Shown here: piece by piece, positions 9,611 through 20,085 of the stretch
How positions within the stretch are numbered: position 1 is the stretch's first letter
Layout: every line of letters starts with the position of its first letter
Assembly (NCBI RefSeq): GCF_026262505.1
Contig: NC_067206.1
Coordinates: 38,453,660 to 38,517,659 of the forward strand
DNA from: Trichomonas vaginalis G3
Lineage: Eukaryota > Parabasalia > Trichomonadida > Trichomonadidae
Reading direction: 5' to 3'
DNA: 64,000 bases
The notes under the pieces: model-generated
The model's database searches: none
Told to the model about the DNA's origin: nothing
The model's input: only the letters and a program-made list of their open reading frames with translations
Position numbers and translations under genes: made by a program

Positions 9611-10473
9611 ATGAAACCGATTTTAAAAATAAATGAAACAGAGGAGGAAGAAATAAATGAAAGTGAAAATGTTCAACAAAAAATAAACGTTGTTAAACCA
9701 ATTACTGAAATAAAAATTTTTTCATCTGTTGATGAATTTAATGACTATTATGCTAATAATAAAAAATTATTTGAAGAATTGACAACATGTAAATTGAATA
9801 AAATGTTTAAAGTTGATGGATTCAAAATTTCAAAAATAAAAGGAGTGGTTAGTTTGAAATCTATTCCTCAATCAAGAATCACCTCATTAATGAAAATTGA
9901 TGATTTAACAAAAAATAGAAATTATTGAAGAGCGAATAAATCAAATTATTGATTTCATAAATCATGACTCGTTGAGCCCGGGTCCTTAAAGCCCATCACT
10001 GAGTTCAAGGTTATATTCATCAAATATTTCATTATTAAATGCAACTTCTGCTAGTTTATTTATTTTTCAATACGATCATTTGAAAGTCTATCGTTTAATT
10101 TTTTCTGAAGTTTTTCATTTTCTAGTTCTGAAACTTTATTTGGATGATATTTAAACCCGTTAAATTCTTTTCCTCAGTTTTGATCATTAATTTACAAAGA
10201 ACTTTTGTGGTTGAAATTCGTTTAAACCATTTATCATTAATATTTGTTATATATTCAATATCTGGAATTAATTCCCAAATTTTTGCATTTTCAATTAATT
10301 TATTATCAAATGCAAAAGCAATAGGTTTAATATTAAACTTACCTTTATAATATAAACTTTCTACATAATCATCGAAATAAACATCTACTTGTTTAACATT
10401 TTCAAGAATTGGTGAAAGAGCATCCATTAATTGATTGACGGTTACGAATCTTGATCCACTCATTTTCATACAA
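9611..10473. pseudogene. Second, broken copy of the two genes at 8530-9392
   Basis: This is the part of the tandem duplication corresponding to the 126-aa plus-strand gene and the 161-aa minus-strand gene. The DNA is nearly identical to copy 1, but the copy is broken, as expected of a redundant duplicate. Confidence 0.75.
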
Positions 10474-10606
10474 ATTAAAAAAAATAAATTATTCAAAAAT
10501 GTAAGACATGAATTTTTAAAGTTTATTTTTTTATTTTTTTTATTTTTTTTATTTCATTATGTATGGGTTTAGTGTAAATGTCTTACAATTTTGAAAATTT
10601 TTTAAA

Positions 10607-11102
10607 TCTTGATTTATTCAAAAACGTAAGAATAAAAAACGTAAGAATCATACATTTTTTACTTCATATGTTAAAAAAAATGATACAAAATCGCTCGATA
10701 TTGTATGAATTCTTACGTTTACAAAAAAAGTCACAAAACCCGCATTATATACTACTTTTTTAAATCTATCAAGATTGATCATCAATATCATATGTATAAG
10801 CGGGTTATAAACTTTATTGCTGGTCCTTTAAATAGAAAGACATAAAATGACAAATCACGTTCCAAATCATCTCATTACACAAAGCTTCATTCACAATCTA
10901 TCACTTCTAATAATCCCTATAAGTAAAAAACTCCAAAACATGATTCCAACATTTGATTTCCAGAATAATAAAATTTCTGGGAATTGTTTCTCAGATAATA
11001 AGCCATTTTTATTATATTATTGCTCTCCATGTAATATACTGGCGAGAGTTACTAATTATGCCATCAAATTTTTAGAGTGCCCGTTTTCAAATTATCAATA
11101 CT
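10607..11102. other. Intergenic junction between element 3 and host genes
   Basis: No gene is supported. There is an inverted repeat built on AAACGTAAGAATCATA (about 10636-10651) and its near-complement about 10703-10720, and a looser pair ACCCGC...GTATA / TATA...GCGGGT (about 10738-10752 and 10793-10806). A 96-codon open frame at 10847-11137 has no coding look and overlaps the real gene start at 11103. Confidence 0.45.
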
Positions 11103-11789
11103 ATGTCTATTTCAGAAGAATTTCTTTCAAGACATAGCATTCAAGTATCTGATGAACCAGAATATGCTCCTGTTGATCAGTATACTGGATCATCTACTCT
11201 CCGAAGGGCAAATCCATATTTAAATCCAAGACAATTGGAATTTTGGGAACAGCAACGAACTCATCAGGAATATTTGAACTATTTACATTTTAAACATCGA
11301 TTAGAAGGCAAACCTTTACCGCAAGGTAGCTATGATGACGAAGATGAAGACGATGAAGTTATCGAAATAGAAAGTAAACAAAGCCAAGAAGAGATAGATC
11401 TACAAAACGAGCTAATCAGACAAAAAGAACTTTTAGAAAAAACAAAAATCAAAATTGGACGAGAAGTTGATAAATTTAAGGCAATGCTCGATGATTTTCG
11501 AATGAAAAGAGAACGACAAAAGCTTTTATTAACTCAAGAATATTCAAAGAGAAAAGAGAGATACGCTCAAGATATTAGTACTATTAAAGAATCGTACAAT
11601 CGTAAACCAGATATTAAAATCAATATCAGAGAAGTTAGCGCCTCAGAATTGAGTGCAAATGATAATTACACAAAAGGAGGAAAGAGTGTGACAAAATCAA
11701 AGCAAACTATCACTTCCATTTCGCGAAATACTACAAAATCAACAACTGAATTATCAATGAGTAGTTCTGGTTCAATATATGATGATTAA
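11103..11789 (+). CDS. Host coiled-coil protein, 228 aa
   Basis: An intronless gene starting at ATG 11103. Residues 1-80 are polar (including NPYLNPRQLEFWEQQRTH), followed by an acidic patch DDEDEDDEVIEIE, a coiled-coil of about 70 residues (from QNELIRQKELLEKTKIK) and a Ser/Thr-rich tail. The stop reads TAAAG, so the trichomonad UAAA polyadenylation signal overlaps the stop, as is common in these organisms. No known family is recognised; a cytoskeletal or basal-body role would be a guess. Confidence 0.65.
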   Translation: MSISEEFLSRHSIQVSDEPEYAPVDQYTGSSTLRRANPYLNPRQLEFWEQQRTHQEYLNYLHFKHRLEGKPLPQGSYDDEDEDDEVIEIESKQSQEEIDLQNELIRQKELLEKTKIKIGREVDKFKAMLDDFRMKRERQKLLLTQEYSKRKERYAQDISTIKESYNRKPDIKINIREVSASELSANDNYTKGGKSVTKSKQTITSISRNTTKSTTELSMSSSGSIYDD

Positions 11790-12151
11790 AGGTTATATTG
11801 AAATCAGAGTTCGCATTTAAGAGTTCAATTGTCGGAATTCCTCTTTTATTGTTTATGTACCTTATTATGCTAATGCATATTAAATACTTTGTTTGAATAA
11901 AAAAAAAATCATTTTAAATTTTTCTACTGATAGATCCAAATATATATAGTCACATTTCTAAATTCAGAAATTTTAGATATTCATTCATATGAGATCACAC
12001 AAGCTTGATTTTTGAATGATTTTAATTGCATTTTCATCACGAAATCAAAAAATTTATAGAAAAATAGTAATTTAAGATTATGATTAAATTATTTATAATG
12101 AAATAGATTTTGCTTGTTTATCCAAAATTTCTAAACGATTTTTGTTGCAAA
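11790..12151. other. Intergenic region between two host coiled-coil genes
   Basis: AT-rich, with a downstream A-run at about 11900. I see no gene or repeat. It must contain the promoter of the gene at 12152; no clear initiator consensus stands out. Confidence 0.4.
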
Positions 12152-15100
12152 ATGAATTCTGATGGTGTCCAATCACTAGACGAGCAGGAAAATGCTGCAG
12201 TTCAGATTGACCCTCAGATGGAAACATCATACTATGATGATATTGATCAACTTAAGAAAGAAAATGCAGTATTGAAATCTCAACTTGAGCGTGCATGCAA
12301 TAATACTTCAGATATCGAAAACCTTCATAAAGAAAAACGTGAATTAACAAGTAAATTAATGGAAGCAAATCAAAAAACCAAGTCTTTACAATCAAGATTG
12401 AAAATTGCTCAACAAAGGAATCAAGATCTCGAGAAAAAGATAAACTCATACGGACTTCAAATAACTAACTTAAATAATGATATAGATAAAAAGAATAAAG
12501 AGATAACTGACTTACAATCAAATGTTGCTGAGCTAAATATCAAAGAAGCTAATGCCGCCAAGGCCAAAAATGAATTAGCAACATTCTTTACAGAATTCTC
12601 TTCGATTGCTGATCAGAAATTACAGAGTTTTCAGCAAGTTTTAACGTTTTATAAATCAATAATGCAACAACATCAATCAGAAATTGATGATTTGAATATA
12701 GAGCATCAGGAATCCGAACAAAATATCGTTATGACATTAAAGCAAGTCGTAAAGAAATCAAAGAAATTAACAAAAGATAACGAACTTCTAAATGAAAACA
12801 ATCAGAAGCTTCATCAGCTTATAGATACTGCCAAAGGAGCTATTGATACTACAGAAGATCAAATTCAAAGACTTGTTGAAGAAAATTCCAATTTGGAAGC
12901 TAAATTAGAAGAAAGTGCCTCACAAACAACTGCATTACAGCATGAAATAGAGTCAATGAAGTCGAAATTAGAACAAGAACAACAAAAGAATGCAGATGAA
13001 ATTCAGAAATATCAAGAACTCTTAAATATGAGAGATTCAAGGATTGATGAACTCAAGAACATCATGAATAGTCCAGAGCAAACAGGTGCTACTCGTATTA
13101 ACGAACTTGTCCAAGAAAATACTCAATTAAAGATAAATCTCAACAATTTGAGCGACCAAAAGAAGCAATCCGATGAATTAGAGAAGAAAGTCGAGCTCAA
13201 ACTCCGTCGAGCACTTAATAAAATCAACAGCCAGAAAGCAGAAATTGCAAAATATAAGAAACATCTTCATAATTTCAGTAAAGAAAAAATTTGTTCGACG
13301 GAAAATACTTTAAAGAAGGAAATCGAACAATTAAACCAACAGAATGGCAAGTATGCCAAAGAAATTGATAGTTTAAGAACCCAACTACAAGCAGCCGAAG
13401 CAGCACACGTTGAAGGAGAATCTGCTTATAATGCAGTGAAAAATGACAATGAAAGATTGAAGAATTCTATCCAAAGTTTAGAGAATTTGATCAATAACCA
13501 AAGAAACGAGATAACATCATTAACAAACCAACGCAACAGATTGTTCCAGTTAGGACAGAAGTCTATCCAAACTTTGTCTAAATGCGAATTAAACGCAAAG
13601 AACAATCAACAAAAAATTAATGAATTATCTCAAAAATTACAAAAGCCAAAATTCTCTCAAAGACCAACAGAGTTCAATACAACAACTACAGACTCTTGCC
13701 TATTAGCAGCAATGTCACAGAGCTTGATACCCCTCATTGATGCACCTGCAAGAGATAAATTGAACTCAATTTTGGCTGATTTCAAATTGACACCTTTTGA
13801 AAGGTCGAAATTAGCATTCAAAGAGATTTCTGATATGCTCAAACAGAGCAAACAGAATGCTGAGAACCAAGAACAGAACAAACAACAAAATCAATCAATT
13901 TCTAACATCCAAAGTTTGTTAGAAGGTATGATCCGTGGTTTCTCTGTTATTCTTGGTGCAAAAACAAATGATGATAATGCTGCAGGATCAATAAACATTC
14001 CACGTGATTCAGCATTGATTGATTTCATTGCAGAGAAAACTGCACAACTTGAACTCATTTTACAACAGAATGAATTATTGAATCCACAATTTGTTTCTCT
14101 TGATTTCTTATTCACAGGATCATTTGAAGACAGAAGAAGATCATTACAAGAATTCGCTTGCCAAGGATGGGACAATCGCACAACATTTGATATGTTCTGC
14201 TTGCAAGCTCTCGTTAACACAAGTCTTTCCAATGAATTGTCTGCAGTGAGAAGTGTTGTTGAAACTCAGAACGTTCAATTAGAACATATCGAACAAATTC
14301 TTGGTACAAGTGATCCTGATTTTGTTCACGAATCACTTGAGAATATTGAGAAGAAGATAAGGAAACTCAAGGCCAAGAACAAATCTCTTAAACAATTTGC
14401 ATTGCAGATGCAAGAAGCTGCAGAGAAAATTGATGGAAATGCAAACCTTCGATCAATTATCGATGAATTGAAGAAACAAATCGATTCTCAAGTCCAAGAG
14501 CTTGAAAAGAGAAGTCAGACAATACAGAACTTAGAGAAAGAGAAATCAGAGAAACAGGCAACAATTGAAGCAAGAGAAGCAGAAATTGCTAATTTGAAGA
14601 ATGAAATAAGACAAACACAATTCGACCACAGAGCTGAAGTTGCCCAATTCGAAAAAACAATTTTCCAAAGCAACCAAGAAGTCAGAGAAGCTAATATGAA
14701 AGTCAGTCAAAGCTCTGTTGAGTTCGAAGCTAAACTTCAAGAACAGAAGAAGATAGCTGAAGACGACAGACAACGAGAAATTGCTAAACAAGAGAAATTA
14801 GAACGCCAAATTTTGTCATTGAAAGAAAAAATCAGAAAAGCCGATATTGCTGCAAAGCAAAGAGAAAATGATTACAGTAAAGAAGCTCAGAAACTTGTCG
14901 AAGTTCAGAACCAATTGAAGCAGAAACTTACTGACTCAATCGAGAGTCTTAAGACACAATCTGCAGAGAACCAGGAATTACAGAGAAAGTTGACAGAATC
15001 ATTGAGGATTAATGAAGGAAAGGCTCAAGAAATGATGAAAGAAATTTCTAAATTGACCGCATCGAAGAAAGCAGCAGAAGTTCAGATACAGTCTTTGCAA

Positions 15101-15352
15101 GATCAGATGAAGAGAGAAGCAGATCTCATTGCTTCTCAATATAACTTCAAATCTGTTGCCCAAGAAACGAAACGTCAAGAAGAGATTGCAGAACTCAAAG
15201 CCAATTTCGAGAAGGAGAAAAACGCTTTGATTATCGATGTTTTGGAAGAATTCAATGCATTACAGTCTCTGGGTGAAGAAGAAATTGACGAATCTACTTT
15301 CATGTCAACTATACGAAAGATTGCTGGTGAATATCGTCGTGTTCACGCATAA
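12152..15352 (+). CDS. Large host coiled-coil protein, about 1066 aa
   Basis: I start at ATG 12152 (MNSDGVQSLDEQENAAVQ); an upstream in-frame TTG at 12110 is not credible. The protein is almost entirely heptad-rich coiled-coil (Lys, Glu, Gln, Asn) from residue ~30 to ~500 and again from ~720 to the end. A more globular middle includes CLLAAMSQSLIPLID at about residue 513 and SLDFLFTGSFEDRRRSLQEF at about 647. Proteins of this sort are numerous in trichomonads and often act as structural or tethering proteins of the cytoskeleton or Golgi, but I recognise no specific orthologue. Frame is open throughout. Confidence 0.8.
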   Translation: MNSDGVQSLDEQENAAVQIDPQMETSYYDDIDQLKKENAVLKSQLERACNNTSDIENLHKEKRELTSKLMEANQKTKSLQSRLKIAQQRNQDLEKKINSYGLQITNLNNDIDKKNKEITDLQSNVAELNIKEANAAKAKNELATFFTEFSSIADQKLQSFQQVLTFYKSIMQQHQSEIDDLNIEHQESEQNIVMTLKQVVKKSKKLTKDNELLNENNQKLHQLIDTAKGAIDTTEDQIQRLVEENSNLEAKLEESASQTTALQHEIESMKSKLEQEQQKNADEIQKYQELLNMRDSRIDELKNIMNSPEQTGATRINELVQENTQLKINLNNLSDQKKQSDELEKKVELKLRRALNKINSQKAEIAKYKKHLHNFSKEKICSTENTLKKEIEQLNQQNGKYAKEIDSLRTQLQAAEAAHVEGESAYNAVKNDNERLKNSIQSLENLINNQRNEITSLTNQRNRLFQLGQKSIQTLSKCELNAKNNQQKINELSQKLQKPKFSQRPTEFNTTTTDSCLLAAMSQSLIPLIDAPARDKLNSILADFKLTPFERSKLAFKEISDMLKQSKQNAENQEQNKQQNQSISNIQSLLEGMIRGFSVILGAKTNDDNAAGSINIPRDSALIDFIAEKTAQLELILQQNELLNPQFVSLDFLFTGSFEDRRRSLQEFACQGWDNRTTFDMFCLQALVNTSLSNELSAVRSVVETQNVQLEHIEQILGTSDPDFVHESLENIEKKIRKLKAKNKSLKQFALQMQEAAEKIDGNANLRSIIDELKKQIDSQVQELEKRSQTIQNLEKEKSEKQATIEAREAEIANLKNEIRQTQFDHRAEVAQFEKTIFQSNQEVREANMKVSQSSVEFEAKLQEQKKIAEDDRQREIAKQEKLERQILSLKEKIRKADIAAKQRENDYSKEAQKLVEVQNQLKQKLTDSIESLKTQSAENQELQRKLTESLRINEGKAQEMMKEISKLTASKKAAEVQIQSLQDQMKREADLIASQYNFKSVAQETKRQEEIAELKANFEKEKNALIIDVLEEFNALQSLGEEEIDESTFMSTIRKIAGEYRRVHA

Positions 15353-15896
15353 TCTTTTTGTAATTTATAATTATTTTTTATATTTGTTTTAAATTGATAT
15401 TTTTGTTGATGTTTTAGTTTGTTTATTGAAATTTATTCCTATGTATTAAACGAGAACTTAATCAAAATTCTCACCTCTTAATGTTCCAAACGTATTTCAA
15501 ATTTCCATCGCAATATTCACATTCTTCCATATGTCGATAGCATGGATACGATTTACAATGTTTAGATCAAAATATGCTTACAAACCTCACTTAAATGCGG
15601 AATTCTTATTGTTGAGAATATTATACCATTTTAAAATCAGAAATATTACGAAAATATTATAGTAGTGTTGACAAGCTATTACAGTGATGTACATGAATGT
15701 ACTGGAAGATTTACTTTCTTAATGGAAATTCAATTCTACATTCTGCATAGTGATTTACACAGAACGATGGCAAACAGAAGGTATTGATTGGGGTAGAGAG
15801 CGTTTTTAAGAAACAAAACGCGTTTCAACCAAATGTATAATCTTATTGTTGTCAATATTAGAGCAAGGAGGTCGTACTGGCTTTAACCCTTGATAA
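15353..15896. other. Intergenic, AT-rich
   Basis: No intact gene is seen. The run includes short protein-like scraps that may be decayed upstream parts of the coiled-coil remnant at 15897-16064, but they cannot be read continuously. Confidence 0.35.
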
Positions 15897-16064
15897 TTCT
15901 TTGATAAGGTTGTTGATTCCTACAATGAACTTCAAAATGCAGTCAATCAAGAATCATATTAACAGAATGAAGTCAAAAGAAAGATGGAGAACATAAATTT
16001 GCAAATAAGACAAAAAGAAAACGAGATAGAAACATTAAAACAGGTAATAAAAAATTTAAATTTC
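15897..16064 (+). pseudogene. Remnant of a host coiled-coil gene
   Basis: One frame reads FFDKVVDSYNELQNAVNQ, then after a single stop continues EVKRKMENINLQIRQKENEI in heptad register. This looks like a decayed piece of a coiled-coil gene of the sort common in this genome. No start codon or promoter is evident. Confidence 0.4.
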
Positions 16065-16144
16065 CATAACTTTATTGTAAGTTCTTTATCAAACGTCATA
16101 ATATTTATTCTATTAGCATAAGCCATATAATATAACTTTGGCTT

Positions 16145-17632
16145 TTACTTGCAAAGTTCATTAAATTTATTTTGGATTTGTGAATTACGATTAATTTGAT
16201 GAACAATTGCTGGATAAATGTTGAATAGATTATCTTTAAAGTTCGGTGGACCGTCGATCTCGAACTGTTTGATAAGTTCATTGTCACATAAACGAATCCC
16301 AACAGTTGCTAAATCATTATTTGAGACGAATTTAATTCCAGCGTTTTTAGGAATATTTGATGCTAATATAAAATCTAAAACGCCTTGATCAGGAATAACA
16401 TCTTCTCCAGGTCTCCAATATCCAGATACTAATTTAACAAGCGGACCAAGAGCTTTGCCAGTACCACCGAAAACTCCTGAGCAAATTATATTTCCTTTAT
16501 CCTTGAACCATTCATGATCAAGTCCAACAAATTGGGGGCCCCAACGTTTAACGAAAAAGTTATTGTAATAAGGAGAGTTCTCATCACTTAATTGAACAAC
16601 ATCATCGTTCCAATTAAATGGGTCTGATTGAAACATGACATCACTTGTATCGATGTAAATTAACCTGTCAAAATATGAACCAAATTTATCAATAAATGAG
16701 GCAATTAATGGGAATCGAATATATTGCTTTAGATACAATCCAGCATAGATTGTTGTGCTGGTATGTATAACATATGCTCCACATTTCTTAATGCGGTCAG
16801 GAACTTCTGAATCTGTAAAGATGAGTATTTTTCCTTTAAAACCAGCTGTTCTTGCACTAATGGCTGATTCAAAACCTGATGATGCTCCAACTATAGAAAT
16901 TAATATAATATCTCTTTCTGTTGAGCGATTATTATAAATTAAATTTGGTTTGAAGTTGCACAAACGGCATTCAGTGTAAGTGACTTTATCTTTTAGTGCT
17001 TTTTCAACTGCTTTAGTATCATAAGTAATCCAATCAGAAGAATAATCTGTCATTGGGTAATTTTTATAAGAAAGATCAGTATATTTAAGTCTTAAATCAA
17101 GTATAGTTTGGTATTTAGGAAGTGTGAGTGCAGCAATTGCAAATAAAAATGGTAGAATTTGAGAAATATCCCAAAAAAATTTAACCAAGAATAAGGTGGA
17201 GATTGCAGTGATAGATGCGTAAACAACTATCAAGTACTGATGTATAGAAAATAAAAGCTCTGAAGATTTCTTAACTTCGAAAATTGTATTCAAGTTGTTT
17301 AGAACTGCCACTTCAATCTTATCTTCTTGATCCCAATCCGTAATTAAGTTGAAAACATTCATTCCTGAATTCACTTTATTAAAAACGTATGATTTTAATT
17401 CTGGAATATATTTTCCATTAGCAAGAGATGTTTTATAAGGATAAACACTAAACATTCGGTATTTAGATTTCAAGGATGGTATTATTTCTATTGTAGATTG
17501 ATTTAAAACTTGTGGAATGTATATTTCGAGTAATTGATTGAAGTATCCATTGACTTTCGTAGGAACCAAATTTGGTTGAAGAAATATATCTGATTGGTGT
17601 CCAACAACTTGATAAAGCATGCAAAAAAGCAT
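16145..17632 (-). CDS. Membrane-anchored glycosyltransferase-like protein, 495 aa
   Basis: Intronless, starting at ATG 17632; the stop is followed by a TAAAAG signal on the minus strand. Residues 1-120 look lumenal or regulatory, residues about 131-172 contain one or two hydrophobic segments, and the C-terminal half looks like a GT-A nucleotide-sugar transferase: a strand ILISIVGASSGFESAI near 242-257, a DxD-like DTSDVMF near 328, IICSGVFGGTG near 383, PDQGVLDFIL near 414, and a late AIVHQINR. In GT-A enzymes the DxD coordinates a metal and the sugar nucleotide. The donor and acceptor cannot be told from sequence. Trichomonads carry many surface glycoconjugates, so a Golgi role is plausible (inference). 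Confidence 0.65.
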   Translation of the reverse strand: MLFCMLYQVVGHQSDIFLQPNLVPTKVNGYFNQLLEIYIPQVLNQSTIEIIPSLKSKYRMFSVYPYKTSLANGKYIPELKSYVFNKVNSGMNVFNLITDWDQEDKIEVAVLNNLNTIFEVKKSSELLFSIHQYLIVVYASITAISTLFLVKFFWDISQILPFLFAIAALTLPKYQTILDLRLKYTDLSYKNYPMTDYSSDWITYDTKAVEKALKDKVTYTECRLCNFKPNLIYNNRSTERDIILISIVGASSGFESAISARTAGFKGKILIFTDSEVPDRIKKCGAYVIHTSTTIYAGLYLKQYIRFPLIASFIDKFGSYFDRLIYIDTSDVMFQSDPFNWNDDVVQLSDENSPYYNNFFVKRWGPQFVGLDHEWFKDKGNIICSGVFGGTGKALGPLVKLVSGYWRPGEDVIPDQGVLDFILASNIPKNAGIKFVSNNDLATVGIRLCDNELIKQFEIDGPPNFKDNLFNIYPAIVHQINRNSQIQNKFNELCK

Positions 17633-17979
17633 ATGTTTTTAACTTTGCTCTAAATTAAAAAAAAAATCAATTTTTGCTCATATATTATGAATGTAAGCTT
17701 CTTATGTATGGGATTGGATACAATTATGCAGCGTCTTTTCTTATCCTATGAGCAAATTTGAGATTATATCTCAATTAAGTCTGAATTGAATTCAATTTTG
17801 AGAGAAGCTATTAAATTAAAATTATAAATATAAAATGCAAAAATTAAATGTGTTATTTAATTATTTAATTGAGACTTAATTATTTTGGACAAAAATTTTT
17901 TGGCAGAACTTTCACAAAAGTTTTATAAAACTTTGATTTATCATATTCTATAGTTTATAACGAATTTCCCACTTTGTAC
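17633..17979. other. Intergenic, AT-rich
   Basis: Upstream region of the glycosyltransferase-like gene, up to the MITE. It contains short A/T repeats (for example TTATTTAATTATTTAATT) but no gene or clear motif. Confidence 0.4.
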
Positions 17980-19675
17980 TAAGGGTTTCGTTTTGCTAAA
18001 ATTATCACTTTTATAGCATATTTGTTTTTGGATGTTTTGCGAAACCAAAAAAAAAACTATTATATACAATGTGTGTGTAAAGAAAATACTTTATTTACTA
18101 GTTAAAAAATCATTTGGTATTGATCAAGTTATTTTTTCTGGATAAGATATTATATGGATAATTGGATAGAAAATACAATTATATAATCTTGTACCTGGTT
18201 TAATTAAGCTAATTGTCATCAGAAACTTGTAATTTTTATGAATTTCAGATTTTCTTTTCATTACTGCTTTTCTTAATAGGTCAAGTTCTTATTTACGTTA
18301 TAAAGTATGATATTTACAAATATCAAGTTATCGTGTTTTTTGAGAAATTATGAGAAACAAACAAAAATGAAAAAGATAGGAATAGCAATGAATAGTGATG
18401 TGGGTATAGAAAATGTAAGAGATATGAATGCAAAGCAATCAGTATTTAGGACATTGACCATAGATTTCGAAAAAAAAATGCTGCATATTGAGCGAAAACT
18501 ATGATTATATTATAAGGCTGTCATTTAAAGCATAATGAAACTATTCCCTTTTCATTTTAATTGAATAAGATAGTAAAGATTTTTGAATTACCTAGAAACT
18601 GATGAGATGTTTTCACAAATCAGATTTTTAATCTCTATAATGCATAATTCACTCAATATCTCAATTTTGATATTGCGAGATATTTTTGCTATCGGTTTAG
18701 CAATTTTGACACAATAGCAAGAGGGTTCTATAAGCATTATTATCAACGTAGAATCTGAATATCATATCAGAAAATGTCGCAAATCTGACATTTACCCGAC
18801 CAAATAGCAAAAATAATTGAATACTTTTCGCAAAAACTTTAAAAATCGATAAAAATATGAAATATAGATATTAAAGAGACTTTTTATATAATATTCATAA
18901 AGATTTTCCAAAAATATGATACCGCAAAATTAAAAAAGTGACGTCTTGAGTGGAGTCAAAGGTCGAAATTGCTAGCTAAATGTTTTTTTAGCGAAATTGC
19001 GTATTGTACGTTTTTTTCGCAAAACGAAACCCTTATTTGTGAAAACATCTCATCAGTTTCTAGGTAATTCAAAAATCTTTACTATCTTATTCAATTAAAA
19101 TGAAAAGGGAATAGTTTCATTATGCTTTAAATGACAGCCTTATAATATAATCATAGTTTTCGCTCAATATGCAGCATTTTTTTTTCGAAATCTATGGTCA
19201 ATGTCCTAAATACTGATTGCTTTGCATTCATATCTCTTACATTTTCTATACCCACATCACTATTCATTGCTATTCCTATCTTTTTCATTTTTGTTTGTTT
19301 CTCATAATTTCTCAAAAAACACGATAACTTGATATTTGTAAATATCATACTTTATAACGTAAATAAGAACTTGACCTATTAAGAAAAGCAGTAATGAAAA
19401 GAAAATCTGAAATTCATAAAAATTACAAGTTTCTGATGACAATTAGCTTAATTAAACCAGGTACAAGATTATATAATTGTATTTTCTATCCAATTATCCA
19501 TATAATATCTTATCCAGAAAAAATAACTTGATCAATACCAAATGATTTTTTAACTAGTAAATAAAGTATTTTCTTTACACACACATTGTATATAATAGTT
19601 TTTTTTTTGGTTTCGCAAAACATCCAAAAACAAATATGCTATAAAAGTGATAATTTTAGCAAAACGAAACCCTTA
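17980..19675. repeat. 641-bp inverted duplication of the MITE left half
   Basis: Bases 17980-18620 and 19035-19675 are reverse complements of each other (paired positions sum to 37655), separated by a 414-bp spacer that is the MITE right half. The order left half, right half, inverted left half, right half indicates two MITE copies rearranged into an inverted structure. The arms look essentially identical, so the event is recent. Confidence 0.85.
17982..19033. mobile_element. Complete MITE-like DNA transposon copy, TA-flanked
   Basis: The ends are inverted repeats AGGGTTTCGTTTTGC (17982-17996) and its complement (19019-19033). Both ends are bordered by TA (17980-17981 and 19034-19035), the target duplication of Tc1/mariner-type transposons. 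Only a short open frame of 65 codons (18307-18504) is present, so it is non-autonomous. This copy keeps the undisrupted target site TCTATA (18727-18732) of the Polinton that split a sister copy. Confidence 0.75.
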
Positions 19676-19791
19676 TCACAAATCAGATTTTTAATCTCTA
19701 TAATGCATAATTCACTCAATATCTCAATTTTGATATTGCGAGATATTTTTGCTATCGGTTTAGCAATTTTGACACAATAGCAAGAGGGTTC

Positions 19792-19795
<4 letters not shown>
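19676..19795. mobile_element. MITE right half, part before the Polinton
   Basis: The sequence from 19676 matches 18616 onward up to the string GAGGGTTCTATA, where element 1 begins. It resumes at 43873 on the other side. Confidence 0.8.
19790..19795. repeat. Target-site duplication TCTATA, left copy
   Basis: TCTATA immediately before the terminal A-run of element 1; the second copy is at 43873-43878. Polintons characteristically make 6-bp duplications. Because the element end is a homopolymer, the boundary is uncertain by a base. Confidence 0.8.
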
Positions 19796-19829
<34 letters not shown>

Positions 19830-19891
19830 TAGTGGGGCTTCCAGGCACTTCGTGCCTTCTAGCCCTGAAGATGTTTAGTATAAATGAAGTC

Positions 19892-19972
19892 TTAGAGGAC
19901 AAACATGACTATGAGTTTTGATATGACAAGATAGAATATGAGAGAGGTCCTATAAACCGGAGAAAGTGTTAT
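19892..19972 (+). repeat. Methyltransferase gene fragment inside the TIR
   Basis: This stretch is close to 50062-50142, the 3' end of the adenine methyltransferase gene of element 2, with scattered differences. The mirrored copy lies in the right TIR. It shows that the TIR grew by taking in gene DNA. Confidence 0.8.
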
Positions 19973-20085
19973 ATAAACATCTGTCATATTACTCAGAATA
20001 TTATACAGAATTCAATAAAAATAATGTTTAGGGTAGAAGGTTAGATATAACCTCTTTTCTAACCTCTTTTCTACCCTCTTGAATT

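Larger units (their letters stand above)
8438..10595. repeat. Tandem duplication of about 1.08 kb
   Basis: Copy 1 (8438-9518) and copy 2 (9519-10595) are nearly identical. Each begins at AATTTTTTAAA, and the same string recurs at 10596-10606 just after copy 2. The 11-bp microhomology at all junctions indicates a duplication by slippage or unequal exchange. Each copy holds two small genes. Confidence 0.9.
420..10606. mobile_element. Element 3: broken Polinton-like/virophage-like element
   Basis: A block of short-spaced, mostly minus-strand genes includes a FtsK/HerA-type packaging ATPase, a large capsid-like protein, minor-capsid-like proteins, small amphipathic proteins and a phage-collar tail fibre. 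This gene set is known from Polintons, Polinton-like viruses and virophages. Its ATPase and capsid proteins are clearly different from those of elements 1 and 2, so it is a separate lineage. No integrase, helicase or polymerase and no terminal inverted repeat is visible; the ends given are the limits of recognisable element DNA. It is broken, with about half a dozen breaks, most in the second copy of a tandem duplication at its right side. Confidence 0.75.

Noticed and set aside
10847-11137. 96-codon open frame upstream of the coiled-coil gene
   Set aside because: Overlaps the start of the better-supported gene at 11103 and lacks coding character.
12110-12151. Upstream extension of the large coiled-coil protein
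   Set aside because: It would need a TTG start; the first ATG at 12152 begins the coiled-coil-type protein.
15770-15830. Myosin-like scrap (WQTEGIDWGRERF)
   Set aside because: Too short to assign, and the surrounding DNA does not support a motor domain.
18307-18504. MITE-encoded protein (65 codons; mirrored at 19151-19348)
   Set aside because: Too short for a transposase, no motif, and duplicated only because the DNA is an inverted repeat.
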